Positions 1 to 9,300 of a stretch of 64,000 nucleotides of DNA are shown one piece after another. Within the stretch, counting starts at the first letter, position 1; the number at the start of each line of letters is the position of its first letter. The position numbers were made by a program, and so were the translations under genes. Below the pieces are notes generated by a model. It was not told where the DNA came from, searched no databases, and saw only the letters and a list, made by a program, of their open reading frames with translations. Source of the DNA: Dallia pectoralis (lineage: Eukaryota > Chordata > Actinopteri > Esociformes > Umbridae); NCBI GenBank assembly GCA_029465975.1, contig CM055753.1, positions 13,693,625-13,757,624 of the forward strand, read 5' to 3'.

Positions 1-34
1 TTTTCTAATTCATCTGTTTTTCATTACCTGCAAG

Positions 35-97
35 ACATTGAGAGACGTCTATCTACTGTCAGTAATGGGAGGAGCACACCTGGTGGGACGAGAAAAG
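35..97 (+). CDS. rims: RIMS-like gene, internal exon 1 of the window
   Basis: A 63-nt exon lies between an acceptor (TACCTGCAAG) and a donor (AG/GTAAAT). Read with two leading bases it gives IERRLSTVSNGRSTPGGTRK and leaves one base (G) for the next exon. The peptide is Ser/Thr-rich linker. I assign it to RIMS because its phase runs without a break through the next exons into clearly RIMS-like sequence. The gene begins upstream of the window, so the Zn-finger, PDZ and C2A regions expected of a long RIMS are not visible. Which RIMS paralogue this is cannot be decided here. Confidence 0.6.
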
Positions 98-977
98 GTA
101 AATGTGGGATCCTGTTTGACTGTGTTTCCAAATGGGGCATATTATTATATTAATTATAATATTATGCTAATGCATGGATGTAGGTATACCCAAATTCAAC
201 ATACAGTGTTGTGCAGGTTTATGTATTACTGTGTGCTATTTATTATTTTATATTTCTATTTAACCTTTATTTAACCAGGTAGGGTGATTGAGAAAATAGT
301 TCTCATTTGCAACGGCGCCCTCACCAAGATCAAAGTCAAACAAATGTGCAAAACATACATTTATACAATAAGTTTCATATAACACAATACTGAAAAAAAC
401 CTTGGAACAAAAGGCAATACAGGATCAAGGGTTAGGGTTACTTTTTTATATTTCTTACTGTCCTTTCTGTTATTATTTTTTAGATTTACAGATTTTAGAG
501 CAAAGTCTTACTGGAGTCAACTTCCTTGTTTGTTCACGTATGCTTGGCAATTAAAGCTGATTCTGATTCTAAATATACAGAAAATACAGCATGAGGAATA
601 AGTAGGTCAGTGAAGCAGCATTGATATAACAACTATATAAAAATACAAAGGATAGTCAATATACTGAATGTAAAAAAACTAAAGCATATCTAGCAGGTAG
701 GTCATTTGTGTGCACACAATATGTGACTGTGGTTTTGGGACCCTTAGCCTGTAGAGAGAACTGAGTCAGCCCAAAAGCAATAGTTTTTTATTACAACCAG
801 CCATTCTGGAACCAAATAATCCTGAATATGTTCTGGGAACCCTGACTTTGTTTAGCAATATATTTGTAAGAGCCCTCGGGACTAGTAAGCTAGTTAATAT
901 ATATCAGTGTGTGTGCTTGGCATGTGTGTGTGCTTGGCATGTGACATGCCTGGATGTCTCTTTGTGTTTTGTGATAG
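98..977 (+). other. RIMS intron with old LINE/SINE tails
   Basis: No exon is visible. Positions about 245-300 (TTTATTTAACCAGGTAGGGT) resemble a repeat tail common in fish genomes. Positions about 545-575 (AAAGCTGATTCTGATTCT) look like a LINE 3' tail ending in GATTCT repeats. Both calls are from memory of repeat families and are tentative. The rest is AT-rich unique sequence. Confidence 0.4.
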
Positions 978-1013
978 AGGTGACGTGGGAGGACCAGCAA
1001 TGGAAGGACAATG
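978..1013 (+). CDS. rims: RIMS-like gene, small exon 2
   Basis: A 36-nt exon between TGTGATAG and the donor GTATGC. The phase fits both neighbours: G from the previous exon plus AG gives Glu, followed by VTWEDQQWKDN, and the last G pairs with AA of the next exon. An alternative acceptor two bases downstream would break the frame. It encodes acidic or polar linker with no recognisable domain. Small, often alternatively used exons are typical of the RIMS linker between the C2 domains. Confidence 0.5.
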
Positions 1014-1030
1014 GTATGCTACCTGGAATC

Positions 1031-1510
1031 CTTTCAAATTACAACTCTAACCTCAACCAGTAGTACAGTACTAGGAATCCCTACCCTAACCTCAACCCAG
1101 TAGTACAGTACTAGGAATCCCTACCCTAACCTCAACCCAGTAGTACAGTACTAGGAATCCCTACCCTAACCTCAACCCAGTAGTACAGTACTAGGAATCC
1201 CTACCCTAACCTCAACCCAGTAGTACAGTACTAGGAATCTCTACCCTAACCTCAACCCAGTAGTACAGTACTAGGAATCCCTACCCTAACCTCAACCCAG
1301 TAGTACAGTACTAGGAATCCCTACCCTAACCTCAACCCAGTAGTACAGTACTAGGAATCCCTACCCTAACCTCAACCCAGTAGTACAGTACTAGGAATCC
1401 CTACCCTAACCTCAACCCAGTAGTACAGTACTAGGAATCCCTACCCTAACCTCAACCCAGTAGTAAAGTACTAGGAATCCCTACCCTAACCTCAACCCAG
1501 TAGTAGAGTA
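1031..1510 (+). repeat. 40-bp intronic minisatellite, about 12 copies
   Basis: Tandem units of exactly 40 bp contain CTACCCTAACCTCAACCCAG followed by TAGTACAGTACTAGGAATCC. The copies are nearly identical, with only single changes such as AATCT or GTAAAG in late units. Each unit carries a CCCTAA-like half and a short palindrome (TAGTAC-A-GTACTA). The period is not a multiple of three. It lies in the intron between exons 978-1013 and 2146-2181. Confidence 0.95.
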
Positions 1511-2145
1511 ACAGGAAAACCTATTTAGGTTGTAGGTTTGCAATCCACTTTGTGAATGATTGTTTGAGTTTGTGTCTCACTGTTTGGTTGCTGCATTTTT
1601 GCTTTTTTGTTTTGTTACAAGAAAAGTGAACATTAGAAAAGTTATCTTCTGGCAAAGCTATGCCAATATATCATTATTATTGTTATTATTGAATTTCAGA
1701 TCAGCCGTTTCTAGCTACAATAGTAATTTACAACTTGAGCAATACCTACGCTGCATTTCGGATCAATTTTATGTTATTATAATAGTTAATAAAATTTCAA
1801 AAACGTGTGACTCCAAATGTTTGAACTGTAGTGTAGGTCTAGTGATCACGCTATACATCTGGTCAATATTTCTCAAAGGGCATAGCATTTTAATTGAGAG
1901 AACTGTGCAATATTGATGTCTGAGTGAAGTTTAGTGGGGGCCTATTAAATCCAACATTTAGCCCTTAGTGGCAATTTTCTCAATTTCTCTTTCATGTAAT
2001 TTGGATCAATAACTTAGTATCATTAACCATTTCCCTCCAACCTTTCCTTTTTATCTCCCTTTTGACTTCATTAGTATATTATTTACATTGTCTTATTTGC
2101 TTGCTGTTTTTTGGTTGTGTTTTATCTTTGACACCATCTCATTAG
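1511..2145 (+). other. RIMS intron, remainder
   Basis: AT-rich sequence running from the 40-bp minisatellite to the next acceptor. An open frame at 1560-1916 has no domain and no exon-like phase. I see nothing else here. Confidence 0.6.
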
Positions 2146-2181
2146 AAAGAATAGAGAACGCAGCACCAGAGAATGGAGCAG
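2146..2181 (+). CDS. rims: RIMS-like gene, small exon 3
   Basis: A 36-nt exon bounded by CTCATTAG and GTATGG. AA completes a Glu codon from the previous exon, then RIENAAPENGA follows, with a trailing G that joins GA of the next exon to give Gly. It encodes polar linker without a domain. The call rests on splice sites and on phase agreement with both neighbours. Confidence 0.5.
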
Positions 2182-2704
2182 GTATGGCCTTCAACATTAT
2201 CACCCCCTCCATTTCACATATTTGTGTGAATCTTGAACTTCAGGTTGTATAGTTATAGGAAATATTTTTAGAACTATGGGTTACTTACAATTTATAGCTC
2301 AAGAGAATGTATTTTGATGGCTGTTTTAAAACTACTGTCTAGAGTTATGATTTGTATGTATTCTATGTAGTCCAGTCTGCACACAAACACTTACTCACGC
2401 ACACACATTCACACACATGCATGAGGACATAAACACAGAGACACCAACACATAATCACAAACTGAAACTACAATATTTACAAATTAATACTAATAATTTT
2501 ATTTGCATTTCATAGCTCATATATTTTGAGCTTTTGGACCAATTTAATGGCCAATGCGTTGTAGAGTTTCACAATCAGAACATGAAATAGAAGTGATGGA
2601 CAAAATTGCATTCTCCTTGACCTCTGCACTTTAACCAGCTGCTAGCAACAATTATGTGACAACAATTATAGTAATCAACTTCCTTTCATGAATTCCCTCT
2701 GAAG
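2182..2704 (+). other. RIMS intron
   Basis: No exon visible. A short CA-rich stretch lies at about 2380-2425 (ACACAAACACTTACTCACGC and following CACACA runs). Otherwise the intron is AT-rich and unremarkable. Confidence 0.6.
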
Positions 2705-2727
2705 GAGCTTTGAAGGATCCATCCAAG
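2705..2727 (+). CDS. rims: RIMS-like gene, 23-nt microexon 4
   Basis: A candidate microexon between CCCTCTGAAG and the donor GTAATC. G from the previous exon plus GA gives Gly, then ALKDPSK, ending in phase 0. The next exon starts in phase 0 (ALRGSDN), so the reading frame is preserved. The acceptor polypyrimidine tract (CTTCCTTTCATGAATTCCCT) is moderate. It could be alternatively skipped, but skipping 23 nt would shift the frame. Confidence 0.45.
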
Positions 2728-3076
2728 GTAATCCTGTTTAACCCTAAACGCTGGTGTTTATTCCTGAACTTGTATCTCTCATTTTGGGCTGCATGTGTAA
2801 TGTATGTTGTTTATATGTGCATACAACAAAAAAAGATTGAGTTTACACACTCATATGCTAACCCTACTGTTATTTTGACAATCAAATACAACTTATAACC
2901 ACTATCTGACAATTATTAACAGATTGAATTTGAGATAATCAAAAATTGTTACTATTGTTTTTCAAACCGATTTAATACATTTAAAGTGAACCAAAATACA
3001 AATATTTTCATTACTTATGTGTTCTGGTTTGAGTGTCTATACGTTTATCTATTAGTCTTATACCCTGTTGCTGCAG
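2728..3076 (+). other. RIMS intron
   Basis: AT-rich intron. No repeat or exon seen before the acceptor GTTGCTGCAG. Confidence 0.6.
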
Positions 3077-3213
3077 GCGCTGAGAGGTTCAGACAACATC
3101 TCTGCCAAATCCTTGGATTTGAATATAAGCAATGTTTCCGCTACGCTGAGTTCTTCTCATCTTAGCAGTATGACTCCCATGTCCGTCCAGTCGGAGTGTG
3201 AAAAGGAAATCAG
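3077..3213 (+). CDS. rims: RIMS-like gene, exon 5 (linker upstream of C2B)
   Basis: A 137-nt exon from acceptor GTTGCTGCAG to a donor GTGGGA. It encodes ALRGSDNISAKSLDLNISN followed by a Ser/Thr-rich stretch ending CEKEI plus a split Arg/Ser codon. The GSDxISAKSLDxxxSxVSA pattern and the following SxLSSxxxMSVQSE pattern match the linker I remember from vertebrate RIMS1/RIMS2 before the C2B domain. This is the most 5' part of the window that identifies the family on its own. Confidence 0.8.
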
Positions 3214-3791
3214 GTGGGATTGAACTCTGTTACTTGGCGTAGCTTTCTTCAAGGGTTAGGGTCATGGAGATGGACAAGGCATCAACTGGCTGTTACATGC
3301 AAATGTTCAATATGTTTGTTCCAAGCTATTGTATATAATACATTTAGTCACATCCCACTCTCTTGCCAATTTCATTTTTCTTTGCTTTGTCCATCTACCT
3401 ATGTATGTTTTGTTCTTGTGTTTTAGGGATCAGTAGCTTAACGTTATGTTTCTGTTGGGTAAAATTGATGATTGGTTCAAAAGAGAATACATATATTTAT
3501 GAAAAATCTTTTGTCAGGGTTAGGGTTCAACTCCAAACCTTTGGGATAATAATGTTTGCTGGTTTGCATGGTGCACATATGATTTAATAGTAGTAATATC
3601 GAGAGACAAAGAACCCCAGTACTTTCTATCATAGTCACAGCTGTCAGGTTATCATATACATGTACATATACATACATCTACTTTTACCCTACTATTGTTT
3701 CATGGTCAGTCTTGCATGTTTTTCACCATATTCTGTGCCGATTGGTCCATAATTGCCAGTCCTTGCCGTTCTGTTCTGCTGTTGTCTTCAG
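3214..3791 (+). other. RIMS intron
   Basis: No gene or repeat recognised. Two short GGGTTAGGGT motifs occur (about 3253 and 3519). The intron ends with the acceptor GTTGTCTTCAG. Confidence 0.6.
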
Positions 3792-3938
3792 TGGGTGCCA
3801 GTCAGAAGAGGGGCATTTAACTGGGCTTGCTGAGAAATTGCTGGGAGGAGAAATAAGAAGTGACACAGACGAGGGAGGTGAGACTGAGGGTGCTGTGTCA
3901 GGGGAAGAGGAGGATGAGGAAGACCAAACAGAGAACAA
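3792..3938 (+). CDS. rims: RIMS-like gene, exon 6 (acidic linker)
   Basis: A 147-nt exon. T completes a Ser codon split across the intron. It reads GCQSEEGHLTGLAEKLLGGE and later a strongly acidic run (SGEEEDEEDQTEN), ending with AA that joins G of the next exon to give Lys. The donor is GTCAGT. I do not recognise the acidic insert from mammalian RIMS proteins, so it may be a fish or paralogue-specific exon. Confidence 0.7.
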
Positions 3939-3965
3939 GTCAGTAATTTACACATTCCATTTGCC

Positions 3966-4036
3966 TAACCCTTACTCTAACACTAACCCTAACACTAACC
4001 CTTACTCTAACACTAACCCTAACCCTTACTCTAACC

Positions 4037-4069
<33 letters not shown>

Positions 4070-4085
4070 TACAATGTATGGTTAG
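3966..4085 (+). repeat. CCCTAA-type interstitial telomeric run
   Basis: Degenerate tandem CCCTAAC, ACTAAC and CTTACTCTAA hexamer-like units match the C-strand of the vertebrate telomere repeat. They sit in the intron just before the 30-bp minisatellite. Confidence 0.85.
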
Positions 4086-4129
4086 GGTCCATTTGCCTAT
4101 TCCATGTATGTCTTTACAGGCCCGGGGAT

Positions 4130-5978
4130 AAAACTCAACCCAGATATAATACGTGTAGGTCTTCACACCCCAGATATAATACGTGTAGGTCTTCACACCC
4201 CAGATATAATACGTGTAGATCTTCACACCCCAGATATAATACGTGTAGGTCTTCACACCCCAGATATAATACGTGTAGGTCTTCACACCCCAGATATAAT
4301 ACGTGTAGGTCTTCACACCCCAGATATAATACGTGTAGGTCTTCACACCCCAGATATAATACGTGTAGGTCTTCACACCCCAGATATAATACGTGTAGGT
4401 CTTCACACCCCAGATATAATACGTGTAGGTCTTCACACCCCAGATATAATACGTGTAGGTCTTCACACCCCAGATATAATACGTGTAGGTCTTCACACCC
4501 CAGATATAATACGTGTAGGTCTTCACACCCCAGATATAATACGTGTAGGTCTTCACACCCCAGATATAATACGTGTAGGTCTTCACACCCCAGATATAAT
4601 ACGTGTAGGTCTTCACACCCCAGATATAATACGTGTAGGTCTTCACACCACAGATATAATACGTGTAGGTCTTCACACCCCAGATATAATACGTGTAGGT
4701 CTTCACACCCCAGATATAAAGGTCTTCACACCCCAGATATAATACGTGTAGGTCTTCACACCACAGATATAATACGTGTAGGTCTTCACACCCCAGATAT
4801 AATACGTGTAGGTCTTCACACCCCAGATATAATACGTGTAGGTCTTCACACCCCAGATATAATACGTGTAGGTCTTCACACCCCAGATATAATACGTGTA
4901 GGTCTTCACACCCCAGATATAATACGTGTGGTCTTCACACCCCAGATATATTACGTGTCTTCACACCCCAGATATAATACGTGTAGGTCTTCACACCACA
5001 GATATAATACGTGTAGGTCTTCACACCCCAGATATAATACGTGTAGGTCTTCACACCCCAGATATAATACGTGTAGGTCTTCACACCACAGATATAATAC
5101 GTGTAGGTCTTCACACCCCAGATATAATACGTGTAGGTCTTCACACCACAGATATAATACGTGTAGGTCTTCACACCCCAGATATAATACGTGTAGGTCT
5201 TCACACCCCAGATATAATACGTGTAGGTCTTCACACCACAGATATAATACGTGTAGGTCTTCACACCCCAGATATAATACGTGTTGGTCTTCACACCCCA
5301 GATATAATACGTGTAGGTCTTCACACCACAGATATAATACGTGTAGGTCTTCACACCCCAGATATAATACGTGTAGGTCTTCACACCCCAGATATAATAC
5401 GTGTAGATCTTCACACCCCAGATATAATACGTGTAGGTCTTCACACCCCAGATATAATACGTGTAGGTCTTCACACCCCAGATATAATACGTGTAGGTCT
5501 TCACACCCCAGATATAATACGTGTAGGTCTTCACACCCCAGATATAATACGTGTAGGTCTTCACACCCCAGATATAATACGTGTAGGTCTTCACACCCCA
5601 GATATAATACGTGTAGGTCTTCACACCACAGATATAATACGTGTAGGTCTTCACACCCCAGATATAATACGTGTAGGTCTTCACACCCCAGATATAATAC
5701 GTGTAGATCTTCACACCCCAGATATAATACGTGTAGGTCTTCACACCCCAGATATAATACGTGTAGGTCTTCACACCCCAGATATAATACGTGTAGGTCT
5801 TCACACCACAGATATAATACGTGTAGGTCTTCACACCCCAGATATAATACGTGTAGGTCTTCACACCCCAGATATAATACGTGTAGGTCTTCACACCCCA
5901 GATATAATACGTGTAGGTCTTCACACCACAGATATAATACGTGTAGGTCTTCACACCCCAGATATAATACTTGTAGAC
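4130..5978 (+). repeat. 30-bp intronic minisatellite, about 61 copies
   Basis: The unit is CACACCCCAGATATAATACG followed by TGTAGGTCTT, exactly 30 bp. Variants include CACACCACAG and TAGATCTT. Short broken units occur at about 4709-4726 and 4925-4966. Because 30 is a multiple of three, both strands stay open over long stretches (decapeptide HTPDIIRVGL on +, VKTYTYYIWG on -). The array lies wholly between a good donor (3939) and a good acceptor (6165), so I treat these frames as non-coding. Confidence 0.97.
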
Positions 5979-5981
5979 CCT

Positions 5982-6125
5982 TACCCTTCCTCTCTCTTTG
6001 ACCTGTATCCTGTACCCGACCCTGATCCTGATCCTGACCTGACCCTTCCTTTCTCATTGACCTGTATTTTGTACTTGACCTGACCCCAACCCTTCCTCTC
6101 TCTTTGACCTGTATCCTGACCCTGA
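5982..6125 (+). repeat. Short degenerate repeat beside the 30-bp array
   Basis: Three imperfect copies of a segment containing CCTCTCTCTTTGACCTGTAT and GACCCTGATCCTGA-like runs lie between the minisatellite and the next exon. The period is about 40-60 bp and irregular. Confidence 0.7.
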
Positions 6126-6165
6126 CTGACACCCTGACTGAGTTTCCATACAAACTGATTAACAG

Positions 6166-6338
6166 GTTGGCGGCTCCCATCCAGAAGAGCTCTACTGTTG
6201 GTGGAGACATATGCTCTCTGAACAGGAATGATGATGATGATGATGACAAGAAGAGGCGCTCCAGTTTCAGTGCTAAAGTGATGGGACTTGTAGGGCTTGG
6301 AAAGAAAAGCCAGAGCACCACACAAGTAAATGATGAAG
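6166..6338 (+). CDS. rims: RIMS-like gene, exon 7 (KKRRSS basic segment)
   Basis: A 173-nt exon from acceptor TGATTAACAG to donor GTAAGA. The split Lys codon is followed by LAAPIQKSSTVGGD, a run of six Asp, then KKRRSSFSAKVMGLVGLGKK and SQSTTQVNDE. The KKRRSSxSAKVxxxV and SxSTxQ patterns are those of RIMS1/RIMS2 just upstream of C2B. A GAT triplet run encodes the poly-Asp stretch and varies between copies of this locus. The following intron contains the 24-bp minisatellite. Reading on past the donor meets TGA at 6377. Confidence 0.88.
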
Positions 6339-6385
6339 GTAAGAATGTTACTAATGTTACTGTTACTACCATTTGTTGAATGTTG

Positions 6386-9300
6386 TAGTGATCTGTATTC
6401 AGCATTAGGAGGTGATCTGTATTCAGCATTAGAAGGTGATCTGTATTCTGCATTAGGAGGTGATCTGTATTCAGCATTAGAAGGTGATCTGTATTCAGCA
6501 TTAGGAGGTGATCTGTATTCAGCATTAGAAGGTGATCTGTATTCTGCATTAGAAGGTGATCTGTATTCTGCATTAGGAGGTGATCTGTATTCTGCATTAG
6601 AAGGTGATCTGTATTCAGCATTAGGAGGTGATCTGTATTCTGCATTAGGAGGTGATCTGTATTCTGCATTAGGAGGTGATCTGTATTCAGCATTAGGAGG
6701 TGATCTGTATTCTGCATTAGGAGGTGATCTGTATTCTGCATTAGGAGGTGATCTGTATTCTGCATTAGAAGGTGATCTGTATTCAGCATTAGGAGGTGAT
6801 CTGTATTCAGCATTAGGAGGTGATCTGTATTCTGCATTAGAAGGTGATCTGTATTCTGCATTAGGAGGTGATCTGTATTCTGCATTAGGAGGTGATCTGT
6901 ATTCTGCATTAGAAGGTGATCTGTATTCAGCATTAGGAGGTGATCTGTATTCAGCATTAGAAGGTGATCTGTATTCTGCATTAGAAGGTGATCTGTATTC
7001 AGCATTAGAAGGTGATCTGTATTCTGCATTAGAAGGTGATCTGTATTCAGCATTAGAAGGTGATCTGTATTCAGCATTAGGAGGTGATCTGTATTCAGCA
7101 TTAGAAGGTGATCTGTATTCAGCATTAGAAGGTGATCTGTATTCAGCATTAGGAGGTGATCTGTATTCAGCATTAGAAGGTGATCTGTATTCAGCATTAG
7201 AAGGTGATCTGTATTCTGCATTAGGAGGTGATCTGTATTCTGCATTAGAAGGTGATCTGTATTCAGCATTAGAAGGTGATCTGTATTCTGCATTAGAAGG
7301 TGATCTGTATTCAGCATTAGAAGGTGATCTGTATTCTGCATTAGAAGGTGATCTGTATTCAGCATTAGGAGGTGATCTGTATTCAGCATTAGAAGGTGAT
7401 CTGTATTCAGCATTAGAAGGTGATCTGTATTCTGCATTAGGAGGTGATCTGTATTCAGCATTAGGAGGTGATCTGTATTCAGCATTAGGAGGTGATCTGT
7501 ATTCTGCATTAGAAGGTGATCTGTATTCTGCATTAGAAGGTGATCTGTATTCTGCATTAGAAGGTGATCTGTATTCAGCATTAGAAGGTGATCTGTATTC
7601 TGCATTAGAAGGTGATCTGTATTCAGCATTAGAAGGTGATCTGTATTCTGCATTAGAAGGTGATCTGTATTCAGCATTAGGAGGTGATCTGTATTCAGCA
7701 TTAGAAGGTGATCTGTATTCTGCATTAGAAGGTGATCTGTATTCTGCATTAGAAGGTGATCTGTATTCAGCATTAGAAGGTGATCTGTATTCTGCATTAG
7801 AAGGTGATCTGTATTCAGCATTAGGAGGTGATCTGTATTCAGCATTAGAAGGTGATCTGTATTCTGCATTAGAAGGTGATCTGTATTCAGCATTAGAAGG
7901 TGATCTGTATTCAGCATTAGAAGGTGATCTGTATTCTGCATTAGAAGGTGATCTGTATTCAGCATTAGGAGGTGATCTGTATTCTGCATTAGAAGGTGAT
8001 CTGTATTCTGCATTAGGAGGTGATCTGTATTCTGCATTAGAAGGTGATCTGTATTCTGCATTAGGAGGTGATCTGTATTCAGCATTAGAAGGTGATCTGT
8101 ATTCAGCATTAGGAGGTGATCTGTATTCAGCATTAGAAGGTGATCTGTATTCAGCATTAGAAGGTGATCTGTATTCTGCATTAGAAGGTGATCTGTATTC
8201 AGCATTAGAAGGTGATCTGTATTCAGCATTAGGAGGTGATCTGTATTCAGCATTAGGAGGTGATCTGTATTCAGCATTAGAAGGTGATCTGTATTCAGCA
8301 TTAGCATTAGAAGGTGATCTGTATTCATTAGAAGGTGATCTGTATTCTGCATTAGAAGGTGATCTGTATTCAGCATTAGAAGGTGATCTGTATTCTGCAT
8401 TAGAAGGTGATCTGTATTCAGCATTAGAAGGTGATCTGTATTCAAGCATTAGGAGGTGATCTGTATTCTGCATTAGAAGGTGATCTGTATTCAGCATTAG
8501 GAGGTGATCTGTATTCAGCATTAGGAGGTGATCTGTATTCAGCATTAGGAGGTGATCTGTATTCAGCATTAGAAGGTGATCTGTATTCTGCATTAGAAGG
8601 TGATCTGTATTCAGCATTAGGAGGTGATCTGTATTCAGCATTAGGTGATCTGTATTCTGCATTAGGAGGTGATCTGCATTAGGTGATCTGTATTCAGCAT
8701 TAGAAGGTGATCTGTATTCAGCATTAGAAGGTGATCTGTATTCTGCATTAGAAGGTGATCTGTATTCAGCATTAGAAGGTGATCTGTATTCTGCATTAGA
8801 AGGTGATCTGTATTCAGCATTAGAAGGTGATCTGTATTCAGCATTAGAAGGTGATCTGTATTCAGCATTAGAAGGTGATCTGTATTCAGCATTAGAAGGT
8901 GATCTGTATTCAGCATTAGGAGGTGATCTGTATTCAGCATTAGAAGGTGATCTGTATTCTGCATTAGAAGGTGATCTGTATTCTGCATTAGAAGGTGATC
9001 TGTATTCTGCATTAGAAGGTGATCTGTATTCAGCATTAGAAGGTGATCTGTATTCTGCATTAGAAGGTGATCTGTATTCAGCATTAGAAGGTGATCTGTA
9101 TTCTGCATTAGAAGGTGATCTGTATTCAGCATTAAGGTGATCTGTATTCTCAGCATTAGAAGGTGATCTGTATTCTGCATTAGATATTCTGTATTCTGCA
9201 TTAGAAGGTGATCTGTATTCTGCATTAGGTGATCTGGTAGAAGGTGATCTGTATTCAGCATTAGAAGGTGATCTGTATTCTGCATTAGAAGGTGATCTGT

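Noticed and set aside
4111..4145. Splice acceptor TCTTTACAG at 4121 starting an exon into the 30-bp array
   Set aside because: The exon at 6166 already continues the frame from 3938 exactly. An exon here would have no donor and only repeat codons.
4951..8445. 1164-aa open frame on the - strand across two minisatellites and the antisense of a RIMS exon
   Set aside because: It is open only because the 30-bp and 24-bp periods keep frame. Matched splice sites place the arrays in introns on the other strand. No domain.
6330..8459. 709-aa + frame of DLYSALEG repeats
   Set aside because: The RIMS exon frame meets TGA at 6377 before the array. This frame begins out of phase with the exon and is broken by irregular units.
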